From NCBI GenBank assembly GCA_022592445.1, contig JABYQR010000124.1, positions 49,311 through 113,310 on the forward strand: a DNA stretch of 64,000 nt, read 5' to 3'. The notes below the pieces were generated by a model that was not told the DNA's origin, did no database searches, and worked only from the letters and a program-made list of their open reading frames with translations. Position numbers and translations under genes: made by a program. Numbering within the stretch: the stretch's first letter is position 1; every line of letters begins with the position of its first letter. Below are positions 12,249 through 22,649 of the stretch, one piece after another. The stretch is from Cytidiella melzeri (lineage: Eukaryota; Basidiomycota; Agaricomycetes; Polyporales; Irpicaceae).

Positions 12249-12731
12249 TCATGCTCCTCCGTCTATTCCATTGCAGACAAGTCGCAGAACGACCAGACCA
12301 GATGCAACTTGACATGCGAGCTGCCCGCGCGTGATAGGCCCACGAGGTGTGTACACATCTTCGACAGTCCGTCGTTCAGTCTGTGTTGGATGTGAAGGCC
12401 ACTGCAAAAAAAAAATGTTGAGCCTCCGATGGTGGTCAAATAGTTGAAAAAAGTGGCACTTACAGATATCACGTGGAATATTTTGGGAGCTCCGAGGTTG
12501 ATCAACGTCGTCGCCGTTAAGCACGACCTTTCGCGGGACTCCCGAATACGTCTGGTTACGTCTGGTCAGTCTGTGAACAGTTGTGTGGCCACTTTTGAAG
12601 GAAGTACTCACCGACATCGACATCGACGAACCCTGACGCACCCTCAGGCGTGAGCGGGCCTCTCAATCGTGCCCCTAAAGTACGGGCATTGCGGGGAGGA
12701 GGTCAATTTTTTTTTTGGCTCGCCCAGGAGG

Positions 12732-12901
12732 TGTTCGACTATAATACTTAGACGCGCAACGTACTAGCGCCGTAGTTACCGTATTTAAGACTTACTCTGA
12801 TCAATGCAACGATACGCACTTTTGATCCCCAACTCCCACTGTGTGATCCCTCTCAGTCTTGCTCTCTCAACACTTTCCTCTACTTTCATAGCCTTCTAAC
12901 A
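12732..12901 (+). repeat. 5' LTR of the Copia element
   Basis: Starts TGTTCGACTATAATAC and ends CCTTCTAACA. Compared by eye with 17753-17922, no difference was found. A TATTTAAG stretch near 12,783 may be the TATA signal. Confidence 0.95.
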
Positions 12902-12914
12902 GGTTATGAGCCCC
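12902..12914 (+). promoter_or_regulatory. primer-binding site, complementary to the anticodon arm of initiator tRNA-Met
   Basis: Directly after the 5' LTR the sequence GGTTATGAGCCC is the reverse complement of GGGCTCATAACC, the anticodon stem-loop (anticodon CAT) of initiator tRNA-Met. Priming from an internally cleaved tRNA half is known for Drosophila copia, so the same mechanism is inferred here. Confidence 0.75.
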
Positions 12915-12996
12915 GGATAAGCTCACTACCTCACTCATATTACTATCTGCACTCACTCTCTGCTCGCTGGTGGTTAAACCGCCGCGTGCCCACTAG

Positions 12997-15900
12997 TTGA
13001 TGAGCTCTGATCCCACTGATCAGCCTCAACCTCGTCGTTCTACGCGCGAACGACACCAAACCGACTTTCTTCGAGGCACTATCCCTCGTACCACTCGCAG
13101 GAGACGTACCCCGGTCTTCACTCCTACTCCAACTCCTCCTCCTGCTCCTACTCCTCCTCCTCACCAACCTCCAATGTCTTCCGCTTCTCGCGCTGGTACC
13201 CCAGGTCCTGCACCTTCTGCTGCACCTTCCGACCACACTCCCAACGTCGCTTCTACCTCTGCCGCCGTCGACCATCCCACTGCCCGCATCACGGCATCAC
13301 GACGAGTCTCAGCACCACCCTCTGATCGCCGTCGCACTCCTTTCGACACACTTCGCGACGACTTCGCCCGTCGTCACACTAACAAAGACGATAGCGACGA
13401 TCCTATGGACGACGACGAGGCGCACGAAAGGCGAAGGGGCAAACTGCCCAGAGCTCATCGTGCGCCGTCCCCCTCGCCATCTGGCCCCACTGACTCTGCG
13501 CGAGCAGTGTCGTCCCTCCTTTCCGTGCCTCCAAAGCACGATGTGGAGTATACTATGTCGCTTAGCGACGTCCACAAAGCCTTCGCAGACGTTGGCAAAC
13601 TCACAGGTCCCGATACCTGGCCGATGTGGAAATTCCGCGTCGATACTGCGATGTCGACTATCGTCGATTTCTACAGCTACAGGGGTGGTCTGACTATCCC
13701 TCAAGAGGTCCAACGGGCCGTCTTCAATGTCCTGGCCGGACACATCGCAGACTCTGTGATGGCGAACTATCTCAATGAGACCGCGCCTCACAGACTCATG
13801 GAGAAACTCTCCGAACGTTTCGAACCGACTTCCACTATGTCGGACGCGAACGAAATTTTCCAACTATTCTCCCTCCGCCGTCCTGTCCACGAAATGGACA
13901 AACTCCTTGATGATGCACACAACCTATACTCGAAGATTTTGTCTAAGGGTATTGAGTTCCCCCAACACATCTTCTACTCCGCCCTCGTCGGCATCATCCC
14001 TCCCGCCTATGCGCATACTCGCGCTAGCTACGAGGCTGGCGTGCGTTCTCGTACTCCTGCGGGCGAGAAGTACGACTACAACCCCATCTCCCTGAGCGTC
14101 GAGCTCCGCCGCGACTTCCATAGCTGGCGACTCGCGCATCCACTCGACCGCTCTCGGTCCAAGGGTTCGTCAACCCTCGTCCCTCGTGACAGGCCCGCTG
14201 GTGGTTCATCCGCCGCGTCGCCAGCAGTCGACAAACGTGTCGAACGTCCGGCGAAAGCCACTTCCTCCGCTCGTGCGGCCGCCGCTCCTTACTCTAAGGA
14301 GAAGTCCGTCCGTGATACTTCGAAGATGAAGTGTTACAACTGCAACGAGACAGGCCACACGACGCCTACTTGCCCTTCGCCCTGGACAGAGAAGTCCAAG
14401 GAGGCGATGAAGAGGAAGGGTATCACCCGGAAGTCCGTCGCTGCTGGTGCCAAGGGCAAAGCTGCCACTGCTGCCGCTGCTGTTGCCACTCCCGCTGTCG
14501 CTGGTCCGTCGACAACTACTCCTCGTCGCAACCAGAGCGCGTGGGTGTCGGCTCTCTCTGAGTCCGACGTCACTATGCACGTAAGTACTTCGCTTACTAC
14601 TACTTTTCCTACTCTACTTCCGCTGTATGCGACTTCGTCAACAGACGAGTCGGTACATATTCTTGATACTGGCGCAACTATACACTGTACGCCGTATCGA
14701 GACTTACTTTTCAATGTCCACTCCGTACCAACTATCGTACTGACTGTTGCCAACTCAGAACAACTAGTTTTGAAACTCGCTGGTGACATGGTACTCGAGG
14801 TGGAACAGGAAAGTGGTAAGCTTACTGAACTCCTGCTAAAGAACGTCTACTTCAACTCAACCCTACCTTTTACTTTAATCAGCGTTGGAAAATTGGACTC
14901 TGATTATCGTTTTACTTTTTATCACAATCTTTGTACTATATACGACTCGAACTCGACTTGTGTGGCTGTTGTTAGAAAATCAAATGATTTATACACGCTA
15001 TCATCAACTCGAGTGACTTCTTTAGCAAGCGTGCATAGAACTGGCATTACTTTACTTGAACTACATAAAAAACTCGGTCATCTCAGTTACTTCATGATCA
15101 AGAAACTACTTCAAACTTCGTCAATCATTACTGATCATATAACTGACCATACTGAAACTCCGTGCGAGGATTGTTTACTTAACAATATCCATCGCAATAC
15201 TGTACCCAAACTTCGTTCTTCATCGTTAGCTGAAGCTTTCGGAGATCACTTCCATATCGACATCTTTGGGCCTCTACCCACAGCGTCGATTACTGGTAAA
15301 CACAAATACTGGTTGACTATCGTCGACGATGCTACTAGATGGTTAGTACTTGCACCACTAGTTACTAAAGATGATGCCTATACTCAATGGGTCATTTTCT
15401 CTACTGAACTTTTGACGCAATATGGTATTCGTGTCAAGATACTTCAAGCCGATAACGACGGTGTCTTTACCAGTAAAGCTATGACCGCTTACTTAAAAAC
15501 TCAAGGAACTATACTACGTCTTACTGTACATGATACTCCTCAGCAAAATGGTGTTGCTGAGCGTGTACATCAAACTATTATGAACTTGATTCGAGTAAAC
15601 CTGCATACTGCATCCTTACCAAATCGACTATGGTGGTACGCTGCATTATACGCGATGTATGTGTACAATCGTTCTCCTCGTACTATACTTAACTACAAAA
15701 CTCCTTACTTTAAGCGATATGGCACAGACGCTAACCTTGATGGACTTCAAGTCTTTGGTCAGCCGTGCATCGTATACGACGAATATCGCACAAACAAACT
15801 AGCATCTAAGGGTAAAAGGGGAGTCTGGATAGGCTTCGCTGAACACTCTAAAGGTCACTACGTTTACTTCGGACAACGTGTTGGAGTTGAACGTAACTTG

Positions 15901-17745
15901 CAATTCGTTGACTCTACGATACGAATTGAAGGGGAGAAAGAACCAAATGTCGAAAAACTTACCACTGAAAAACAACTTGAACTTGAGGACAACCCTCACA
16001 TAGAACCAATGGAAATCGACGAGCCTGACCCTACTGGTCCAAGGCGTTCCAACAGAACTCCTCAACTATCGCGTAAAGCTCGTGGACTAAACTACGACGA
16101 AGTAGACACTAACATTGCTTTCTACTTAACTGAGTTTAACGCTTACTATGCTGAGGACGTCGGTGACCCTGTCACTTTCAAAGATGTACTCAATCACCCT
16201 CTCAAAGACGATTGGTTTAAGTCTATGAAACTTGAGGTTGATACACTAGAACAACTCGGCACTTGGGAATACTGTATCCCGCCGCCAAATGCCAACATTA
16301 CTGGTTCTCGCTTTGTCTACAAGACTAAGTACGAACATGGCAAAGTTACTAAACTCAAGTCAAGACTTGTTGCGCAAGGATACTCTCAGCGCGATGGTAT
16401 TGATTACTATGCAAACGACTTGTTCGCTCCAGTCGCGCGCATGAGTTCTATGCGACTCATACTTACACTTGCGGCTTCACTACACTTCGAGATTAACCAA
16501 CTCGATGTTAAGTCCGCTTACTTATACGGTAAGATTAACGATGATGAAGATCTTTATCTTCGTCCGCCGCCTGGCGACTTACTGCCCAACTTGCCTAAGG
16601 GCTGGGTACTTAAACTACGCAAGACTATCTATGGCCTTAAACAAGCCGGACGTCGCTGGTACAAGGTACTATGCGATATACTTTTCCAACTTGGACTCAA
16701 GCGTTCAGACTACGATAACGCTGTCTTCTACCTTTACAGGGGAGAAAAACTAATACTTATACTCGCTGTTCATGTCGACGATATTACTCTCTGTACTATC
16801 ACTTCTGTCGTCGCTGAACAATTTGAGATAGCACTTAGACAACATGTCGAGGTAACAAACGGTGGTACTATCCACTGGATGCTTGGCATGGAGATCGATT
16901 ACGACAAAGCCTCTGGTGTTATCAAGCTTCGTCAACGCGATTATATCCAAACTATACTTAAACGAAACAACTTTGACCACGATCATACACGCCGTACGCC
17001 TATGATACACGAGCACAACTTAGCCCCCCGTGACTCGAAAGAACCTCGTCAGGACGCTGACGCTATTAAACAATACATGTCTTTAGTCGGTGGTTTACGA
17101 TACGTCGCTGACTGTACTCGACCAGACGTTGCATACTGCACTGGTCAACTTGCACGATACTTAGCTGACCCTTCTAAGGAACACTTTGCTGCAGCTAAAC
17201 AGTGTTACCTATACTTGAAGGGAACGTGCGATTACTGGCTTGTCCTAGGAAACCAAGCAACTACTACTAATACTTCACTTGTCGGATACGCTGATTCTGA
17301 CGGTATGACTACATACGGCAATAAACCAATAATGGGCTACACCTTCACATACAACGACTCGCTTATCTCTTGGTCAAGTAAGCGCGGTTCACTCGTAACA
17401 CTATCGGTCACCGAAGCCGAACTATATGCCTTAGCGCATGCGTCAACTGAGGCTATATATTTAAAAGCTCTCATTGACGAACTACTTAACTTTACTATGG
17501 ATCCTGTCAAAATGTATACTGACAGTGCATCAACTATTGCCATTGTTAGCTCACCTGACGAGCAACATTCGCAACGAACTAAACACTTCGAAATTCGTAA
17601 GAATTTCATCAGCGATCGTGTACTCAAGAAGTATATAACTATTCATCACATATCTTCTAACGATCAACGTGCTGATACACTTACTAAAGCACTACCTCTC
17701 GAAAAACTCAAGCACTTCAATGAACTACTTCATATTCGTGCTTGA
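12997..17745 (+). CDS. Copia Gag-Pol polyprotein
   Basis: A single frame of 1,582 codons holds all functions in Copia order. It starts with a Pro/Ser/Arg-rich Gag, then a CCHC zinc knuckle (CYNCNETGHTTPTC, about residue 446) and the aspartic protease motif LDTGATIH (about 557). Next is integrase, with an HHCC-like region (HKKLGHLSYF...CEDC) and the acidic residues in FHIDIFGPLP, QADNDG and QQNGVAER. Reverse transcriptase has VKSAYLYG and HVDD (about 1259-1262, for the usual YVDD). RNase H shows GYADSDGM, EAELYAL and YTDSAS. There is no frameshift between gag and pol, so Gag excess must arise another way, as in many Copia elements. The start was taken at the first ATG after the leader. No stop or frameshift is visible, so the protein could be functional. 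Confidence 0.97.
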   Translation: MMSSDPTDQPQPRRSTRERHQTDFLRGTIPRTTRRRRTPVFTPTPTPPPAPTPPPHQPPMSSASRAGTPGPAPSAAPSDHTPNVASTSAAVDHPTARITASRRVSAPPSDRRRTPFDTLRDDFARRHTNKDDSDDPMDDDEAHERRRGKLPRAHRAPSPSPSGPTDSARAVSSLLSVPPKHDVEYTMSLSDVHKAFADVGKLTGPDTWPMWKFRVDTAMSTIVDFYSYRGGLTIPQEVQRAVFNVLAGHIADSVMANYLNETAPHRLMEKLSERFEPTSTMSDANEIFQLFSLRRPVHEMDKLLDDAHNLYSKILSKGIEFPQHIFYSALVGIIPPAYAHTRASYEAGVRSRTPAGEKYDYNPISLSVELRRDFHSWRLAHPLDRSRSKGSSTLVPRDRPAGGSSAASPAVDKRVERPAKATSSARAAAAPYSKEKSVRDTSKMKCYNCNETGHTTPTCPSPWTEKSKEAMKRKGITRKSVAAGAKGKAATAAAAVATPAVAGPSTTTPRRNQSAWVSALSESDVTMHVSTSLTTTFPTLLPLYATSSTDESVHILDTGATIHCTPYRDLLFNVHSVPTIVLTVANSEQLVLKLAGDMVLEVEQESGKLTELLLKNVYFNSTLPFTLISVGKLDSDYRFTFYHNLCTIYDSNSTCVAVVRKSNDLYTLSSTRVTSLASVHRTGITLLELHKKLGHLSYFMIKKLLQTSSIITDHITDHTETPCEDCLLNNIHRNTVPKLRSSSLAEAFGDHFHIDIFGPLPTASITGKHKYWLTIVDDATRWLVLAPLVTKDDAYTQWVIFSTELLTQYGIRVKILQADNDGVFTSKAMTAYLKTQGTILRLTVHDTPQQNGVAERVHQTIMNLIRVNLHTASLPNRLWWYAALYAMYVYNRSPRTILNYKTPYFKRYGTDANLDGLQVFGQPCIVYDEYRTNKLASKGKRGVWIGFAEHSKGHYVYFGQRVGVERNLQFVDSTIRIEGEKEPNVEKLTTEKQLELEDNPHIEPMEIDEPDPTGPRRSNRTPQLSRKARGLNYDEVDTNIAFYLTEFNAYYAEDVGDPVTFKDVLNHPLKDDWFKSMKLEVDTLEQLGTWEYCIPPPNANITGSRFVYKTKYEHGKVTKLKSRLVAQGYSQRDGIDYYANDLFAPVARMSSMRLILTLAASLHFEINQLDVKSAYLYGKINDDEDLYLRPPPGDLLPNLPKGWVLKLRKTIYGLKQAGRRWYKVLCDILFQLGLKRSDYDNAVFYLYRGEKLILILAVHVDDITLCTITSVVAEQFEIALRQHVEVTNGGTIHWMLGMEIDYDKASGVIKLRQRDYIQTILKRNNFDHDHTRRTPMIHEHNLAPRDSKEPRQDADAIKQYMSLVGGLRYVADCTRPDVAYCTGQLARYLADPSKEHFAAAKQCYLYLKGTCDYWLVLGNQATTTNTSLVGYADSDGMTTYGNKPIMGYTFTYNDSLISWSSKRGSLVTLSVTEAELYALAHASTEAIYLKALIDELLNFTMDPVKMYTDSASTIAIVSSPDEQHSQRTKHFEIRKNFISDRVLKKYITIHHISSNDQRADTLTKALPLEKLKHFNELLHIRA

Positions 17746-17752
17746 AGGGGAG
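17744..17752 (+). promoter_or_regulatory. polypurine tract of the Copia element
   Basis: GAAGGGGAG directly precedes the 3' LTR and overlaps the stop codon of the polyprotein. The same tract precedes the LTR of the second Copia element (62,320-62,330, minus strand). Confidence 0.9.
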
Positions 17753-17922
17753 TGTTCGACTATAATACTTAGACGCGCAACGTACTAGCGCCGTAGTTAC
17801 CGTATTTAAGACTTACTCTGATCAATGCAACGATACGCACTTTTGATCCCCAACTCCCACTGTGTGATCCCTCTCAGTCTTGCTCTCTCAACACTTTCCT
17901 CTACTTTCATAGCCTTCTAACA
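17753..17922 (+). repeat. 3' LTR of the Copia element
   Basis: 170 bp, apparently identical to 12732-12901, followed by the GGAGG target duplication. Confidence 0.95.
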
Positions 17923-18157
17923 GGAGGTGCTGCGTCTGCATCGCAAGCTTGTTGAAATTCGCGAGCGCAGTTGAGAATGAGGGGAACGAGTCGATGTCGG
18001 CGTGGGTAGTAGCTGAGAAAGCTTTGCTAGCAGCAGAAGCCTTGTTCGCCGCTGTTGTGATGGACATGAGGGTCGAGCTGTTGGTAGTGGGGTTGGGTGT
18101 GCTTGACGAGGTTTGGGGAGGCGGAAGTTCGAGAGACAGAGCCGTGGTTAATAGCAC

Positions 18158-19294
18158 AGTTCACGAGCGACAGTGTCTATGAGGTAGTTTGGGGCAGGAG
18201 TCTGAGGGTGTGTTGTTGGTAGACTGAAAGGCGAAAACCCCCACCCTCTTTATACGCTTTCATGCTATACCTTCTCGGCGCTGCCGCATCTGCTGGGTCA
18301 TACTGTGCGACTGGCACTAGTATCATTTTTGAGTCTCAAATTTCTAGCCAACCGAGAGGCACGGCACGGCGGCACGCGCTGGTAAATGCAAGCGAGTGAG
18401 CAAACGGAAGCTGTGCAAAGACCAAAACGCACCCTTGCATCACAGCACTGGCCAAAGCGAATTGGCCATCGAGCACTTTGACGTTTGCGACTGCGGCGGG
18501 AGGACAACAACAAGGGTCCATCGAGAACGATTACATGCATGGCCATGGCCCGTATCCAACACGTGTTCAACGGTGCGTTGGATGGTCTAAGGTCGCGGTC
18601 GCTGTTTTTTGTGGCCCTCCGGATTTTGGATGGGCCCCGGTCGGCCAGTGAGACTGTAGCGGCCTCGCCTAACGATGCACGGTCCATGACAACAAAAATC
18701 TTGTTGTTTTGCTGCGCGAGCTGTACTGTATGGCGAGGTGGCCGAAGAAAGGGAGAGCGTGTGTGGGCGAAGGCATAGCAAGGCAAATATATAGGCGGGT
18801 CGAGCAGTGACGGCTGGAAGGGACTCGGAGAGTAAATCAGCACTCCGAGCGAGCGACGTTGGTCGTCTTTACAAGCCAAGGGTTCATCGTAGAGAGCAAC
18901 AATGTCTGGGAGGCAAATTGCCCTTCCCGACAGGCAGCCGCGTCTGGCGACGATATCGACGTGTCAATGAGCAATGTCAGTCGCAAAGTGCACGCGGTTG
19001 TCGACAAATGAATGGTGCGCAGTAGACTGTATAGAGTCGGCAGCAAGTCAAGAGGAAGACTACGAATCACACATACGCATGAACAGACTATTCAGCTTCT
19101 GCGAAACCCAGTGCTTGTAGTAGCAGCTGAGATGAGACTAGTGAAGATCGCCGTCAGCTTTCAGATGTCACCAATAGCGTAGAGACGCACCCTTTGACTA
19201 CTCACTACGCATAGACCTGCCCATTGCGCTGTTCAGTGTTCAGGCATATCGACACCTCATCGCAGACTCGTAGGGGCATGTGGAGGCAGTCAAC
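18158..19294. other. intergenic region without a recognised gene
   Basis: Besides the TATAAA at 18249-18254 (minus) nothing clear was found. Overlapping ORFs on both strands at 18,300-18,880 lack domains and look like shadows of one another. Confidence 0.45.
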
Positions 19295-19669
19295 ATGAAA
19301 GACGACGAATATCAGCGGCTGTCGTCGTCAGACAGAGATCCTGAGGCACGAAGGTTGAACGTCGAACGCCCATCTACTCTGCCTCGGGGAGACTACATTC
19401 TCAGGTCTTTTCAGGTGGACTATGATTTAATGACGTCTGGCTTCGCAATGGCGGCAACATGTGCTCTATCAAGCACTCTTGATTCTCCCCAAAACCATGC
19501 AAAAAACTCACCAGAGTCCGACATCGAGCAGAGAGTTGAGGATAATTCGCCAGGCATACCCGCCGTGGTCGCTAGCCAGACCAAACTGTTGAGCAATATT
19601 GTGTGCACTTGCCGCGGAGAGCCATCTTTCACTGTGCCACAGGTGATCAACAGTAGCCTTCAGTTATAA
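19295..19669 (+). CDS. hypothetical ORF, 124 residues
   Basis: An ATG-started frame (MKDDEYQRLSSSDRDPEARR...) runs to a TAA at 19667-19669, just downstream of the Mpv17-family gene on the other strand. The composition is hydrophilic, with no signal peptide or membrane segment. The stretch LPRGDYILRSFQVDYDLM looks protein-like, but I do not recognise a family and no introns were resolved. It may be part of a larger spliced gene or a chance ORF. Confidence 0.25.
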   Translation: MKDDEYQRLSSSDRDPEARRLNVERPSTLPRGDYILRSFQVDYDLMTSGFAMAATCALSSTLDSPQNHAKNSPESDIEQRVEDNSPGIPAVVASQTKLLSNIVCTCRGEPSFTVPQVINSSLQL

Positions 19670-19935
19670 GGGTGCGAGCGGGGGGGACGATCCAAAAAAT
19701 CAAATGTTCGAATTCCCGGAGCCACGCCGCTGACATTATTGAGGACATGGTCGATTGCCGCCTTGTACGCACTTGTGCGGGAGGAGAGCCAGCACATGCG
19801 ATGAAAGCCACCATGGAGGTACTCGACGTCTCCCTCACGCCGCAAGAACACGTAAAAAAAACCAAATGTACACATGTATCCGTCGTCGACGTTATAGACC
19901 AACAGCGTGTGCTTGAGTATTTCACGACGTCAAGC

Positions 19936-21192
19936 TCAGCCAAGAGTCTTCTCTATCGATTGGCCCCCCTCCTCTCCTACAATCTGCACCACCGCCTTTT
20001 CGCTCGCTGCGTTAGCGATGCTGAGGTAGGTATCTAGAAAGAAAAAAAACCCATACATGAGCGCCAAAAGGCTGTCATCAAAGAAGAAAAAATGGGCATA
20101 ACGTACTCCAGAAGAGTGACACCACGCCCACCACCAACACGCGGAGATGAGGTGGGACGAGGGCAAAGTTGACTATTTGCGTGGGTACAAAGACCGCCCT
20201 GTAGTTGTTTGTTGGTCAATGCCAGAACTTGCGTACAAAGGTAAGTCTGGCGGGGGAGCGTACCAGTTACGTATGAGGGTAGGGACGTAGGCCTGTTTCC
20301 GATTGCATTGCAGAGGAGTATTCAGAAACAAATGCGATGCCCACTGGTAGGACTACTGGTATAAATACTCACCTTTTCTATACGCGCTTGTGCCTCGGTA
20401 ATGCCTTTACCCTCCATCAACGTCATCGAACCAAAGTAAAACCCGACGACGCCTGCATGCATCCAAGAGTTTGTTTTGTCAACTCACCCCGATGCCACGA
20501 ATGGGATGGGGGGCTGACAACAAACGCGACCACTCACAAGGGGTGAACAGAAACTGATCGAGGTACACCTATGTATAGTACGGTTTGAGGGAAAAAAACA
20601 AAACGGCACGGTCAGCAAATTGTTTGTTCCATCGCGTTAAGATACACCTAACGATCGACGTGCCTTGTACATCGTAGCCTTGGTCGGCGACGAGAATTTG
20701 AGTCGGTTGAGTGCTTGGTACCATTTCGTCACCGCAGGACCAAAAAATGCACCTGCAGGGAGGGAGGGAGGGGGTCCGAGTCCCGCCGGTAAGGGTAAGC
20801 TACATATGCCACAGCCACGGAGTCACTCTGGCATTTCAGGTTGGGACGAACCTCCGTAGAACGTAGCCCTCAACGTCCGCATATACTACCCAAAAACCAA
20901 ATCATTCAAACACACACATCAGAGCTCATTTTTTTTGACGTCGATCGAGTAGTAGCGCAGTAACAACACAAACGCACGTCATGCTCCCGTATCCCCACCT
21001 TTGCCACCAACTGCTGCGCCACGACGTCCGACGCACCGAACAACACCGCAGATGTTGCACTCTGAGACGCCAACGGTCGACGTTGGAGGACTGAACTGTT
21101 TAATTAGAGGACACCCGTCAATGTCAATGGAGTTAAGCTTCGTATAGACGTCGTGCTTCAACATACTTGTACGCGCGCAAGACGGATGCCAT
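19936..21192 (-). CDS. Mpv17/PMP22-family membrane protein (Sym1-like)
   Basis: This is a small integral membrane protein of the Mpv17/PMP22/Sym1 family, located in the mitochondrial inner or peroxisomal membrane in known members. Nine exons in phase: 21192-21167, 21095-20978, 20885-20852, 20752-20664, 20568-20538, 20452-20373, 20292-20264, 20198-20107 and 20033-19936. They give 198 residues, the usual family size. Hallmarks in order are MASVLRAYNSVLQRRPLASQ, LFGASDVVAQQ, HDYMRTLRATFYGG, FFGPAVTKWYQAL, YLDQFLFTPCVVGFYFG, LIRNW, VPTQIVNFALVPPHLRVL and FWNTYLS. Introns are 65-99 bp. Intron 4 (20663-20569) appears to use a GC donor (AAG|GCACGT) instead of GT: the phase fits only that way. The protein is reconstructed entirely from small exons, none of which is convincing alone. 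The start rests on the only ATG that joins to the conserved N-terminus. Confidence 0.9.
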
Positions 21193-21920
21193 GTTTTCTG
21201 GTTCGGAGTGGGTGCAGGAAACGACCTTTGTCACGGTGAAGGTGTTTTTTTCTGAGCATGGTCGTTGTTTACGTGAGAAGATGAGTTGAAGTGGATAAGT
21301 TTTTCCGCCGCCAATCAGAGTTTTGCTCCGAGTCTCAGCATGTATATTTTCCTTGTATTTGTATAGTACCTTATGCGTTATGCAAAGCATATACTACTGA
21401 ACTTGAACGCAGTACTCGTACACTTATGATAGAGGCACCAGCAAGTACTGTACATGAACATTACGGTAACTCGGTCAGATATCGGACGAAGCCCAACACC
21501 CCAAGGGCATTCGCGACTACCAACCTGTATACGAGCAATTGACCCCTCGTATCGACACAGTTAAGATCGGCTGCGTAGCTGATATACGAGTGTCCTCTGG
21601 TACTACCGTGACAATTTCAAGTATGCGCACGGAATGCGCGATATGCTAACCTTACAATAGCTGAAAGAATCTCCGAACGCAAAACGAGATGCGCGCCGAC
21701 GAGAGCGTGGGTCGGGACTTTATTTGCTTGGGTGTGTGCGAGAAAGATAGGGACGACGTAGTTTGATATTGATATTGAAGGAGAAGTGCAAGGACAATAA
21801 CTAGCTCAATTTGAATACTGGGGTATAATCGGCCCAACTGGCAAACAGACACTCAGAAAGTGCACGAAAAAAAAAATAGTAACAAGTTGTCACTTACTGT
21901 ATGCCTTTTGTGACTTGATA
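21193..21920. other. intergenic region
   Basis: Upstream of the Mpv17-family gene and downstream of the F-box gene. Short ORFs only; no recognised feature. Confidence 0.5.
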
Positions 21921-22649
21921 TTAAAGCTCAATGCTGCGACCACTACACGTCTGGCACGGGCAGTACAATCCATACTCTTGCAACAGCTCCTGCTCGCTCG
22001 ACATCTCCGCTTGCAAGTACCGGAGCCACCCGTCCGCCTCCATGAATTCACCATAGCCGTCTTCACCGTCCTCGCCGCGCACTTTTGAATACACGTGTCC
22101 ACGGAGGTCCTTACCGTTATGTGCACCGTCCAGAATAACCCAATGCTTCCATCCGTTTCCTTCGTCCATGAGAGCAAGCGCACTCACGTGTGCGTGCCCA
22201 CCGAACAATGCAAGGTCGTGTCTGCGCACAAGAGGCTGAGAGACGAGACAGTTGCGCTTGTCGCGTCGGGAGATGAAGACGTCTTCGCTCATGTTGAACT
22301 TGGGGTCGAGACCTGGCCAGAGACAGGCAATGGCAGCGCGCGCAGGCCACTCTAGTAGCCACATCCTGAAGTCTTCTGGCGTTGCTTCAGGAAGGGCTGA
22401 GACGTAGGCGTCGCGATCGAAAGAGCAAAGGTGGGGCTCGATGATGGGGCGTGTGACGTGGAATGCGGGAGAGGCGACAAACTGGTCGTAAAGAGCAAGC
22501 AGCTTGCGCCGAGTGGGATGAATGTCTGAGAGGGGGGCGAGATGGCGCCATTTGCGGTTGACAGCGCGGGCTGCGATAAGAGCCTGAAGAGAGAGTAGAG
22601 GGAATATCATGAGCAGGAGCTCATTGGGCAAATCTGCAGCAGTAGCCAT
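21921..22649 (-). CDS. F-box protein
   Basis: A single-exon frame of 242 residues starts MATAADLPNELLLMIFPLLS. Residues about 6-40 form an F-box (LPNELLLMIF...LIAARAVNRKWRHL), the Skp1-binding element of SCF ubiquitin ligases, so the protein is expected to recruit a substrate for ubiquitylation. The middle (ARAAIACLWPGLDPKF and the WVILDGAHNG region) and the Cys-containing end (LYCPCQTCSGRSIEL) fit a group of F-box proteins expanded in mushroom-forming fungi, some with SMI1/KNR4-like regions. The substrate cannot be predicted. The start is the first ATG, placed directly before the F-box. Confidence 0.88.
   Translation of the reverse strand: MATAADLPNELLLMIFPLLSLQALIAARAVNRKWRHLAPLSDIHPTRRKLLALYDQFVASPAFHVTRPIIEPHLCSFDRDAYVSALPEATPEDFRMWLLEWPARAAIACLWPGLDPKFNMSEDVFISRRDKRNCLVSQPLVRRHDLALFGGHAHVSALALMDEGNGWKHWVILDGAHNGKDLRGHVYSKVRGEDGEDGYGEFMEADGWLRYLQAEMSSEQELLQEYGLYCPCQTCSGRSIEL

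Larger units (their letters stand above)
12732..17922 (+). mobile_element. complete Ty1/Copia LTR retrotransposon
   Basis: The element is 5,191 bp. It has two 170 bp LTRs that look identical and begin TG and end CA, a primer-binding site, one uninterrupted gag-pol frame, and a purine tract before the 3' LTR. The 5 bp target duplication GGAGG flanks it (12727-12731 and 17923-17927). Intact frame, matching LTRs and a clean duplication indicate a recent and possibly active insertion. Confidence 0.97.
12249..18067 (-). pseudogene. probable small host transcription unit split by the Copia element
   Basis: On the minus strand a TATAAA (18254-18249) is followed by an ORF from ATG 18067 (MSITTAANKASAASKAFSAT...) that is still open when it meets the Copia LTR at 17922. 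On the other side of the element, the minus strand from 12,731 to 12,249 shows sequence with good splice signals: GTGAGT at about 12,610, TTCACAG, then GTAAGT at about 12,464 and a polypyrimidine tract with TTTTTTTTTTGCAG at about 12,403. Coding-looking stretches lie between, such as PLTPEGASGFVDVDV. So both flanks look like one gene read leftwards and interrupted by the insertion. I could not join the two halves in one frame with certainty and do not recognise a family. The coordinates span the element. Confidence 0.35.

Noticed and set aside
19700..19725. GTTCGAATTCC resembling a tRNA T-loop
   Set aside because: No matching stem, acceptor arm or anticodon arm could be found around it, and it lies in the 3' flank of the Mpv17-family gene.
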